A stretch of DNA of 60,056 nt. Origin: an uncultured Fusicatenibacter sp. (GTDB lineage Bacteria > Bacillota > Clostridia > Lachnospirales > Lachnospiraceae). Positions within the stretch are counted from its first letter, which is position 1. Each line of letters starts with the position of its first letter. The notes beneath the pieces are model-generated. The model did no database searches, was not told the DNA's origin, and saw nothing but the letters and a program-made list of their open reading frames with translations. The position numbers and the translations under genes were made by a program. Positions 16,309 through 23,568 of this stretch are shown here, piece after piece. The stretch spans positions 1 to 60,056 of the forward strand of contig CABUPZ010000008.1 in assembly GCA_902493585.1 (NCBI GenBank), in the 5' to 3' direction.

Positions 16309-16992
16309 TTACATCCTGCTGCTGCAAAGACTCTCCATCACTTCCCGTGCCTCAGAATATCTCTGATAAAACTGCGGATAAAATGCTTCTCCCGTTTGAT
16401 AGGGTTTCACATAAAACAGCTTCAGCAGATACAGATTCCAGTTTTTGGAAACCTCATCGTCCTTCTTCTCCTGCATCATCCGCTCTGCGTCCTTGAGAAG
16501 GTAATGCCAGTCGCAGATAAACCGTTCGTTTGTGGCGACCTCCGGCGTGTCGATCCATTTTTTAACTTTGATCTTGGTCCGGTTCTGCTTTTTGCATTCG
16601 TGGATCTGCAGGAAGTAACGGAACGCTCCGTTCTCATACAGACGACCCAACGGGAAGATCCGGCAGATGCCCGGCCGCGCCGGGTGGATCGTACATCTTC
16701 CCTCGCGGTTTAAAAAGCTGCACGCCTCGTCCGTTCCCGCCATTTTCAGATTGGGAAGGATCATTCCGTCCACCACCTGCAATTCAATTCTTTCCTCCAG
16801 AAGCTGCTCGAAACTACAGCTGAGATACCCGGTCATCCGGAAGATATCCAGAGGATCCAGAACAATGGATGCCCCCATCCCCCGGCAGCAGGCGGAACAT
16901 CCCTCACAGTCGCCGCAGTCTGCTTTCACCATGTCATTGACTCCATATAGCCTTCCGTCTGAAACTTCCTTTAAATCAATTTCACGTTCCAT
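16309..16992 (-). CDS. YkgJ-like cysteine cluster protein
   Basis: A 227-residue cytoplasmic protein with the CxxCxxCC-type cluster DCGDCEGCSACCRG near residue 25, a second set CSFLNREGRCTIHPARPGIC, and later HECKK and FICDWHYL. The pattern is that of the YkgJ/Fe-S or zinc-binding family (PF03692), whose function is unresolved. An ATG at 16992 with GGAG five bases before it is preferred over an upstream in-frame ATG. It is the third gene of a leftward group with the YcxB-like and SEC-C proteins. Confidence 0.82.
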   Translation of the reverse strand: MEREIDLKEVSDGRLYGVNDMVKADCGDCEGCSACCRGMGASIVLDPLDIFRMTGYLSCSFEQLLEERIELQVVDGMILPNLKMAGTDEACSFLNREGRCTIHPARPGICRIFPLGRLYENGAFRYFLQIHECKKQNRTKIKVKKWIDTPEVATNERFICDWHYLLKDAERMMQEKKDDEVSKNWNLYLLKLFYVKPYQTGEAFYPQFYQRYSEAREVMESLCSSRM

Positions 16993-17015
16993 ACGCTCTC
17001 CATTCCTGCGGTGTG

Positions 17016-17534
17016 TCAGCCAAATTTGGCTGTGGTACATTTTTCCTTCAGGAATGATCGGAACTCATCGGCATTCCCCTTTTGAAAACCATTTTTGTCC
17101 ACCAATACGATCCGTTTTTCCGGAATCCGGATCAGAAACAGATGTTTCGTCTCCATCACCTGTACAATCTTATCGTAAGGTACCTGAATCTCCACACCAG
17201 ACTGAAGATTTCTTCCCTTCATCTTGTTTCCATAAAAAAAGATGTGCGTCTGCGGTTCACACTGGTACTGCTCCTGATTGCTCTCATACGTTGTGAGCGC
17301 ATTTTTCTTCGGCATCTGGATCATCCAGTTTCCGGCGATCAGAACCACGATCACAAAAAACACGGTATAGATCGGAGAAGAAGCTCCAGTGATCAGGCTG
17401 GTAGCCAGAAAGGCAGCAAACAGGATCACTACCAGGATTCCATAAACCAAAAAACCTTTTCTCAATGTACGCTTGTACATTTCCTGCAGATTTTCCATCT
17501 TTTGTACACTGATATTTTCAAATACGCAATTCAT
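17016..17534 (-). CDS. YcxB-like membrane protein
   Basis: A 172-residue protein. Two adjacent membrane helices (FLVYGILVVILFAAFLATSL and PIYTVFFVIVVLIAGNWMI) are followed by a soluble C-terminal domain with VEIQVPYDKIVQVMETKHLF and RIVLVDKNGF, the pattern of the YcxB/PH-like domain. No function is known. It lies 23 bases upstream of the YkgJ-like gene and 24 bases after the SEC-C gene. GAGGAAACG precedes the ATG. Confidence 0.72.
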   Translation of the reverse strand: MNCVFENISVQKMENLQEMYKRTLRKGFLVYGILVVILFAAFLATSLITGASSPIYTVFFVIVVLIAGNWMIQMPKKNALTTYESNQEQYQCEPQTHIFFYGNKMKGRNLQSGVEIQVPYDKIVQVMETKHLFLIRIPEKRIVLVDKNGFQKGNADEFRSFLKEKCTTAKFG

Positions 17535-17558
17535 CGTTTCCTCGTTTTTCCACAGCTG

Positions 17559-18059
17559 TTATCTGCCGCAGCAGTATTTGTATTTCTTTCCGCTTCCGCA
17601 CGGACATGGATCGTTGCGTCCGATCTTTTTTCCTTTGATGATGGTGCCGGACTTCTTCTGCTCCATGTATAATGTTTTCTTCTGCTCCGGTGTGAAGATC
17701 TCATCCCACATCGGCAGGTTATACAGCCAGTCCGCCTTAGCGTCTACCATGTTCTTATACAGCAGCTCTTTGTCGAACGCCAGATTTACCTCAGTGTTCT
17801 CATCCATTTCCTCGATCGGATTTTTGATCTTCAGACTATCGTTGATGCCATCCAGAAATCCAACCATTGTCATCACATCAATGTTGTATTTCTCCGCCAG
17901 CTCTTTCACAGTTCCTTTTACCACTTCATCCGGGTTCGTCAGAAGCTGTTCATAGATTCCTTTTTCGATCAGGAAATAATCGGTCCAGAATTTCTGAAGC
18001 TGATTCTTATCGGTCTCCTGATTGTAGGCCATATCGCGCCAATCCTGTAATAAACTCAT
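17559..18059 (-). CDS. SEC-C motif protein
   Basis: A 166-residue protein whose last 20 residues are a SEC-C zinc-binding motif (IGRNDPCPCGSGKKYKYCC). The rest is acidic and helical, with no recognised domain. In SecA the same motif binds zinc and contacts SecB/ribosomes; stand-alone proteins of this type are common in Firmicutes and mostly uncharacterised. ATG 18059 has AAAGGA 11 bases upstream; an ATG four codons earlier is only three bases from that site and is less likely. Confidence 0.82.
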   Translation of the reverse strand: MSLLQDWRDMAYNQETDKNQLQKFWTDYFLIEKGIYEQLLTNPDEVVKGTVKELAEKYNIDVMTMVGFLDGINDSLKIKNPIEEMDENTEVNLAFDKELLYKNMVDAKADWLYNLPMWDEIFTPEQKKTLYMEQKKSGTIIKGKKIGRNDPCPCGSGKKYKYCCGR

Positions 18060-18140
18060 TTTTTCATCCATCCTTTATTTTTTGTTTCTTCTTTTCTGTA
18101 TGATAAAAAATATCGCAGCCGTTCAGTGAACGGAACGGAT

Positions 18141-18173
18141 ACAAAATATCTGCCGGAAACTTCCGGCAGATAT
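18141..18173 (-). terminator. Terminator of the CNNM/CBS gene
   Basis: Near-perfect inverted repeat: ATATCTGCCGGAA (18146-18158) with TTCCGGCAGATAT (18161-18173), followed on the minus strand by TTTTG. It lies 40 bases beyond the stop codon at 18211. Confidence 0.85.
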
Positions 18174-18210
18174 AGTATATACGATATGCGGCTGAAATGC
18201 AAGACAGAGA

Positions 18211-19563
18211 TTATTCTCTTTCTTTGCCCTTGTTTTCCTCTTCTTCCTCCTGGGAATGCTCGATTTTCTTTACCACCGTGTTTTCTACCCGGTGTTCTTT
18301 TACCTTCACTACCTTGATGATCAGATCTTTTGTCTTCAGCTCAAACTGGCTTCCGTCATCCGGAACCGTGCCAAGCTCTCCGAAAATATATCCGCCGAAG
18401 GTATCGTACTCATCCACCGGCAGTTCCACGCCCAGCGCGTCCATCACATCGTCCAGTTCCGTTGTACCCACAATCTTCCAGGTATCGTCAGAAACCTGTT
18501 CGATCTCCTGAGGCCGGTTCGCTTCCTCCTCATCAGACAGATCTCCGACCAGCTCCTCGATCAGATCACGGACGGTAATGATACCTTCCATTCCGCCGTA
18601 TTCATCGAGAACCACCGCGAAATAATTTCCGCTCTTCTTCATGTTCTGGAACAGAACCGATGCCTTGACCGTCTCAAGGACAAAATAAGGCGGATTGATC
18701 GCTTCGCGCATAAGGATCTCATGGTTTTTCTCTTTTAACCGGAAATAATCCTTGGCGTCCAGAATACCGATGATATCATCCACGTCCTCTCCGCAGACCG
18801 GATAATAAGAATATCTGGTCTTATGGATCGTCTCATCCCATTTTTCAATACTCTCGTCCATCCAGAGAAGCGTCACGTCGGTACGATGGGTACATACCTC
18901 ATCCACGGAAATATCATTGAATTCAAAAACATTTTGAATCAGTTCTTTCTCCTCACAGTCGATCGCGCCCTTTTCGCTTCCGGCATCCACCATCATACGG
19001 ATTTCTTCTTCCGTCACCTGGTCCTCCTGCTGATTGGGGTCAATGCCCAGCAGCCGCAGGACTCCGTTCGTGGAAGCTGTCAGCAGCCATACCAGCGGCG
19101 CAAAAATTTTGGAAACCGCCATGATCATTCCGGAAAGGCCAAGCGCAATGGATTCTGTCTTCTGCATCGCCACACGCTTCGGTACCAGTTCTCCGAAAAT
19201 CAGAGTAACATAAGATAAAATCAAAGTGATAAGGACAACTGCAATCGTATCCAGCGTCTTCTCCGGAATCGGCGTTCCAATGGATATCAGCCATGCCACC
19301 AGGGGCTCCGAAAAATTATCCGCTGCAAACGCACTTCCCAGAAATCCTGAGAGTGTGATCGCGACCTGAATCGTCGCCAGGAAACGGGAAGGCTGTGAGG
19401 TCAGCTTCTGCAGCCTCATCGCTTTCTTATTTCCATCACTCACCATTTTTTCCAGTTTCGTGTCATTAACTGAAACCACCGCGATCTCCACACACGCGAA
19501 AATCGCGTTGATCGCAATCAATACGATCTGCAGTATAATACTGCCTGCTATGTCACCGTCCAA
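18211..19563 (-). CDS. CNNM/CorC-type membrane protein with CBS domains (hemolysin family)
   Basis: About 450 residues. The N-terminal DUF21/CNNM part has four helices (IVLIAINAIFACVEIAVVSV, FLATIQVAITLSGFLGSAFA, AVVLITLILSYVTLIFGELVPKR). Next come a pair of CBS motifs (residues about 215-335, with YYPVCGEDVDDIIGILDAKD and VVLDEYGGMEGIITVRDLIE) and a C-terminal CorC/HlyC transporter-associated domain. Such proteins are linked to magnesium or cobalt efflux; the old name hemolysin is misleading. No ATG is available. Two TTG codons are candidates: 19563 (10 bases from AGGAGG) is preferred over 19572 (one base away). A strong promoter lies upstream. Confidence 0.88.
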   Translation of the reverse strand: MDGDIAGSIILQIVLIAINAIFACVEIAVVSVNDTKLEKMVSDGNKKAMRLQKLTSQPSRFLATIQVAITLSGFLGSAFAADNFSEPLVAWLISIGTPIPEKTLDTIAVVLITLILSYVTLIFGELVPKRVAMQKTESIALGLSGMIMAVSKIFAPLVWLLTASTNGVLRLLGIDPNQQEDQVTEEEIRMMVDAGSEKGAIDCEEKELIQNVFEFNDISVDEVCTHRTDVTLLWMDESIEKWDETIHKTRYSYYPVCGEDVDDIIGILDAKDYFRLKEKNHEILMREAINPPYFVLETVKASVLFQNMKKSGNYFAVVLDEYGGMEGIITVRDLIEELVGDLSDEEEANRPQEIEQVSDDTWKIVGTTELDDVMDALGVELPVDEYDTFGGYIFGELGTVPDDGSQFELKTKDLIIKVVKVKEHRVENTVVKKIEHSQEEEEENKGKERE

Positions 19564-19598
19564 AAAAATCAATCCTCCTAATTATGTTTTTAAGATAT

Positions 19599-19627
19599 AT
19601 CATATATGATAAAACGCTTTGTGTCAA
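19599..19627 (-). promoter_or_regulatory. Strong sigma-A promoter of the CNNM/CBS gene
   Basis: Minus strand TTGACA (19627-19622), 17-base spacer, TATGAT (19604-19599). It is one of the best consensus matches in the window and lies about 30 bases before the AGGAGG ribosome site. Confidence 0.85.
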
Positions 19628-19654
19628 GAGTTCAGCCAGCATGCTGAACGGTTA

Positions 19655-21034
19655 TTATGCATTCTTCAGGAATGCCTCATAACCTTTTTCTGTCTCATAA
19701 ATATCCGCTTTGGATGTAATCTCCCACGGCGCATGCATGTTCAGGACCGCCACACCGGAGTCGATCACTTCCATGCCGTACAGTGCCAGGATATAAGCGA
19801 TGGTTCCGCCGCCGCCGACATCTACCTTGCCCAGCTCTGCGGTCTGCCATGCAACGCCCGCATCATCCAGGATCCTGCGCAGATCGCTCAGGTATTCCGC
19901 ATTGGCATCGTTGGATCCGGATTTTCCGCGGGATCCGGTAAACTTGTTGAATACCATGCCTTTGCCGAAGAATGCTGCATTTTTCTTCTCAAATGCGGAA
20001 GCGTACAGCGGATCATAGCCGGCGCTTACGTCGGAAGAAAGCATTCTGGAATTGCTCAGGCAGCGGCGCAGCTTCAGCTCGGAATACTCGCCGGCCAGGT
20101 TCATCAGTTCCGCCAGTACGTTCTCAAAGAATTTGGACTGCATTCCGGTAGCACCGACGCTTCCGATCTCTTCTTTGTCCACCAGCAGACAGCAGGTTGT
20201 TTTCTTAACGTTTTTCACTTCCAGCATTGCCACCAGAGAGGTGTACGCGCACACACGGTCGTCCTGTCCGTATGCCATGATCATACTGGAATCAAGACCG
20301 GTCTCTCTCGCTTTTCCGGCCGGTACGATCTCCAGCTCCGCAGACAGGAAATCCTCTTCTTCAATGCCGTATTTTTCATTGAGAAGCTTCAGGGTCATAG
20401 CCTTGACTGCTTCTTTTTCCTCGCCTTCCAGCGGCTGGCTTCCTACCAGCAGGTCCAGACCTTCGCCCTCGATCACTTTGGCAGCCTTTTTCTCCATCTG
20501 CTCTCCGGACAGATGAACCAGCAGATCCGTTACACAGAAAACCGGATCCTTTTCGTCTTCTCCGATCACCACATCCACAACGGTGCCGTCTTTCTTTGCC
20601 ACAACACCATGAATCGCCAGCGGAAGCGTTACCCACTGATATTTCTTGATTCCGCCGTAATAATGAGTATCCAGATAAGAGAATCCGGTATCCTCGTAAA
20701 GCGGATTCTGTTTTACATCCATACGCGGAGAATCGATATGCGCGCCCAGGATATTCATACCGTCGGTCAGCGGCTTGCTTCCGATCTGAAACAGCACGAC
20801 AGATTTTTTCATGCATACCGCATATACTTTATCCCCTGCGTGCAGCGGTGTATTCTCCTCAATGCAGGTCTGAAGATTTCTGTAGCCTGCCTCCTCTGCC
20901 TGGCGCACGATCTCTGTCACGCACTCACGCTCGGTTTTTCCTTTATCCAGGAATTCCCGGTAAGCGTCACACAGTTTGTTCATTTTCTTCAGTTCTTTCT
21001 TTTTGTAGTCATTCCATGCTGTCTTTCTCTCCAT
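19655..21034 (-). CDS. M18 family aminopeptidase
   Basis: A 459-residue enzyme of the M18 (aspartyl aminopeptidase) family. Metal-site motifs are GAHIDSPRMDVKQNPLYED, LLVDKEEIGSVGATGMQS with the catalytic Glu pair, SSDVSAGYDPLY, and a C-terminal VLNMHAPWEI. Large cytosolic di-zinc complexes of this family remove N-terminal residues, typically acidic ones, from peptides. The start ATG has AAAGGAG nine bases upstream; a longer reading with 12 extra residues lacks a ribosome site. It lies 207 bases downstream of the amidohydrolase, so it may form its own unit. Confidence 0.9.
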   Translation of the reverse strand: MERKTAWNDYKKKELKKMNKLCDAYREFLDKGKTERECVTEIVRQAEEAGYRNLQTCIEENTPLHAGDKVYAVCMKKSVVLFQIGSKPLTDGMNILGAHIDSPRMDVKQNPLYEDTGFSYLDTHYYGGIKKYQWVTLPLAIHGVVAKKDGTVVDVVIGEDEKDPVFCVTDLLVHLSGEQMEKKAAKVIEGEGLDLLVGSQPLEGEEKEAVKAMTLKLLNEKYGIEEEDFLSAELEIVPAGKARETGLDSSMIMAYGQDDRVCAYTSLVAMLEVKNVKKTTCCLLVDKEEIGSVGATGMQSKFFENVLAELMNLAGEYSELKLRRCLSNSRMLSSDVSAGYDPLYASAFEKKNAAFFGKGMVFNKFTGSRGKSGSNDANAEYLSDLRRILDDAGVAWQTAELGKVDVGGGGTIAYILALYGMEVIDSGVAVLNMHAPWEITSKADIYETEKGYEAFLKNA

Positions 21035-21241
21035 TGTACTTTTCTCCTTTATTTTTATTTTTGCTGCCAAAAGTTACACATGACTGCTCTCTTTTCTGAC
21101 TGCAGCCTATGTAGGTGGCTTCTGCGCAGCACCTGTGAAAAAATCAAAACGGAAATACGCTTTTGACGGAAACCACTCCATTTGCGCGGTCTCCATGCTT
21201 TGATCCTTTCACAGATGCTGCCCATACCGTTCTTATGTTAA

Positions 21242-22534
21242 TTAATTCCTGCCGCTCACTTCGCGCAGAATCTTTTCCACCTGCTGATAGATCCGCTCCG
21301 GATCCACCGCCGTATGGAATCTGCCGTTCTCATAAAGGATCTTTCCGTCGATCATCGTCAGGCACACATTCTGCTTGCTGCCGCTGTACACAAGATTTTT
21401 CTCCGGATCAGAAAACGGCCGCATATTGGGCTGATCCCGGTCGATCAGGATCAGATCCGCCTTCTGTCCCTGAGTCAGCGTCACGCAGTCCTTCAGTCCC
21501 ATCGCCCGGGCGCCGTTGACCGTTGCCATCCGCAGAACTTTCTGCGCCGGAACCGCTGACGCATCGTTTTCCCGGAGTTTCGCCAGTCCGGTCACCAGAA
21601 ACATTTCCCGGAACATATCCAGACAGTTGTTACTTGCCGGTCCGTCCGTTCCCACAGCCACCGGAATGTCTCTTCTCAGGAATTCCGCCACCGGAGCGAT
21701 GCCACTGGCAAGCTTCGTGTTGGAACCGGGACAGGTCACCGCGTACAGCCCTCTTTTCCGGAAAATCTCGAAGTCTTCTTCCCGGAACCAGACACAGTGA
21801 TATCCTCCGCCGCCGTAGTCAAACAGACCAAGCTCCTCCATCACCTGTGTCGGCGTTTTCCCGTAGCGTCCGATGCACTCCCGGACTTCTTTCTCCGTCT
21901 CAGAATTATGGGCGAACACCGGCGCCTGAAACTTATGGGCAAGCTTTGCCAGGGCTTCCATCCGTTCCCTGGAGGTGGTGTATTCCGCATGAAAACCCAG
22001 ACGGTAACTGACAAGATCCCCCGGGCAGTTCCATTGGCGATAACACCGCTCTTCCTCCTCCGGCGACTGGCAGAAATCGTTCATTGCTCCCACCAGGACC
22101 GTCCGGAATCCAAAATCCCTGGCGGCTTTTCCAACGGCATCCGGGATCAGATACATATCAAACGCCGCGGTGATCCCACTGGTCAGGTACTCCAGAAACG
22201 CCAGCATGGACAGCCAGTAAATCTTTTCTTCGTCCAGCTTTGCCTCCATGGGAAAGACCTGCTGGTTCAGCCATTGGTCCAGCGGCATGTCGTCGGCAAA
22301 AGAACGCAGAAACGTCATGCCGGAATGTGTATGGGCATTTTTAAACCCCGGCATCAGAAGATTTCCTCCGGCATCAATTTCCCGGTCAAACGGTCCCCTT
22401 TTGGAAACTTCCTCCGTGGAAAGATCAGGACCCACATAAGAAATCCGATCATCCTCCACATGGAGTTCTCCGTCAAAAGCCGGTCGGTCTTCCTCCATCG
22501 TCAGAATCTTCCCATGAAAAAAACGTGTTTTCAT
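21242..22534 (-). CDS. Amidohydrolase, MTA/SAH deaminase type
   Basis: A 430-residue metallo-hydrolase of the SsnA/MtaD/TrzN group. Seen are LLMPGFKNAHTHSGMTFLRS (metal-binding HTH), LGFHAEYTTSRE, PVFAHNSETEKEV, YHCVW, and the catalytic VGTDGPASNNCLDMF. The family deaminates 5'-methylthioadenosine, S-adenosylhomocysteine, adenosine-like or guanine substrates. Its gene begins 23 bases after purine nucleoside phosphorylase, which supports a purine nucleoside substrate: the deaminated nucleoside could be cleaved by the phosphorylase. ATG 22534 with GGAGG eight bases before was chosen over an overlapping GTG. Confidence 0.87.
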   Translation of the reverse strand: MKTRFFHGKILTMEEDRPAFDGELHVEDDRISYVGPDLSTEEVSKRGPFDREIDAGGNLLMPGFKNAHTHSGMTFLRSFADDMPLDQWLNQQVFPMEAKLDEEKIYWLSMLAFLEYLTSGITAAFDMYLIPDAVGKAARDFGFRTVLVGAMNDFCQSPEEEERCYRQWNCPGDLVSYRLGFHAEYTTSRERMEALAKLAHKFQAPVFAHNSETEKEVRECIGRYGKTPTQVMEELGLFDYGGGGYHCVWFREEDFEIFRKRGLYAVTCPGSNTKLASGIAPVAEFLRRDIPVAVGTDGPASNNCLDMFREMFLVTGLAKLRENDASAVPAQKVLRMATVNGARAMGLKDCVTLTQGQKADLILIDRDQPNMRPFSDPEKNLVYSGSKQNVCLTMIDGKILYENGRFHTAVDPERIYQQVEKILREVSGRN

Positions 22535-22557
22535 ACCAGCCACCTCCCTGCTGCGTG

Positions 22558-23385
22558 TCAGCGGAACATCGCCTGAATGCTCTCAGTCACCAGCTGCCGG
22601 AACAACGGCGCCACCCGGTCCGCAGTCTCCTGCACTTCCTGATGGGACAACGGCTGTTCCGTCATGCCGCAGGCGAGATTGGAGATACATGAGATTCCAC
22701 AGATCTTCATTCCCATATGATTGGCCGCCACCGCCTCACATGCCGTACTCATTCCCACCGCGTCAGCTCCCAGGATCCGGCACATGTTCACCTCATGGGG
22801 CGTCTCAAAATTCGGTCCTGTCAGCTGGATATACGTTCCTTCCCGCAGGGTGATCCCAAGATTCTTTGCCGTATCCCTGAGCGCTTCCTGCAGATCCCTG
22901 TCATAAATTTGACTCATATCCGGGAAACGGGGTCCCAGTTCCTCCGAATTGGGACCGATCAGCGGCGACGGCACAAAGCTGGAAATCTGATCCGTGATCA
23001 TCATAAAATCTCCCGCCTGAAATTCGTAATTGACACCACCGGCCGCATTGGTCAGAAACAGAATCTCTGCCCCCATCTTTCTCATCAGCCGGATGGGAAG
23101 CACCACATCGTCCATCGGGTATCCCTCATAATAATGCACACGTCCCTGCATCATAACCACAGGAACCTGCCCGATATGTGCAAAGACGAAACGTCCTCTG
23201 TGCCCGGGTACCGTTGATACCGGGAATCCTTCGATCTCCTGGTAGGGGATCTCTCCCTCGATGGGAAAGTTCTCCGCGTAATCGCCCAGCCCGGAACCGA
23301 GGATCAGCGCCAGTTTCGGTGCGAAAGGAATTCTGCTCCTGCATGATTCATAGCATCTCTGAAGTTTTTCATATCCCTGTCCCAT
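22558..23385 (-). CDS. punA: Purine nucleoside phosphorylase (trimeric type)
   Basis: A 275-residue enzyme of the PNP/MTAP family. It shows ALILGSGLGDYAENF, VPGHRGRFVFAHI, the phosphate site GRVHYYEGY, FLTNAAGGVNYEFQAGDFM and the base-binding TGPNFETPHEVNMCR with AVGMSTACEAV. It cleaves inosine and guanosine with phosphate to the free base and ribose 1-phosphate. The ATG at 23385 has AAAGGAG upstream; the reading frame is open for 34 more codons but without a ribosome site. It leads an operon with the amidohydrolase. Confidence 0.93.
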   Translation of the reverse strand: MGQGYEKLQRCYESCRSRIPFAPKLALILGSGLGDYAENFPIEGEIPYQEIEGFPVSTVPGHRGRFVFAHIGQVPVVMMQGRVHYYEGYPMDDVVLPIRLMRKMGAEILFLTNAAGGVNYEFQAGDFMMITDQISSFVPSPLIGPNSEELGPRFPDMSQIYDRDLQEALRDTAKNLGITLREGTYIQLTGPNFETPHEVNMCRILGADAVGMSTACEAVAANHMGMKICGISCISNLACGMTEQPLSHQEVQETADRVAPLFRQLVTESIQAMFR

Positions 23386-23458
23386 AACTCTCTCCTTTCG
23401 TTTCCTGTCCCGCCCTGACGGAACGTATCTTAAAAGGAACGCAAAATACCATGTAACT

Positions 23459-23487
23459 ATTATATCCGATTCTGCTTTGGAACACAA
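23459..23487 (-). promoter_or_regulatory. Promoter of the punA operon
   Basis: Minus strand TTGTGT (23487-23482), 17-base spacer, TATAAT (23464-23459). Divergent from the GH3 promoter 25 bases away. Confidence 0.75.
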
Positions 23488-23509
23488 GAATGTGTTTCTT
23501 TGGAAAACG

Positions 23510-23538
23510 TTGTTTCAAAATTCGGAATATGTTATAGT
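23510..23538 (+). promoter_or_regulatory. Promoter of the GH3 glycosidase gene
   Basis: TTGTTT (23510-23515), 17-base spacer, TATAGT (23533-23538), about 30 bases before the start codon. The -35 overlaps GGAAAACGTTGTTTC, an imperfect palindrome reminiscent of LacI/CcpA-type operators but with several mismatches to the cre consensus. Confidence 0.65.
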
Positions 23539-23568
23539 ATTGATACAATCACAACAAGGAGGAAACAC

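Noticed and set aside
19630..19649. GTTCAGC/GCTGAAC hairpin as terminator of the M18 aminopeptidase
   Set aside because: Seven-pair stem with no T run, and it overlaps the -35 region of the next promoter; not convincing as a terminator.
23502..23516. Possible CcpA cre site at the GH3 promoter
   Set aside because: At least three mismatches to the cre consensus; kept only as a comment in the promoter entry.
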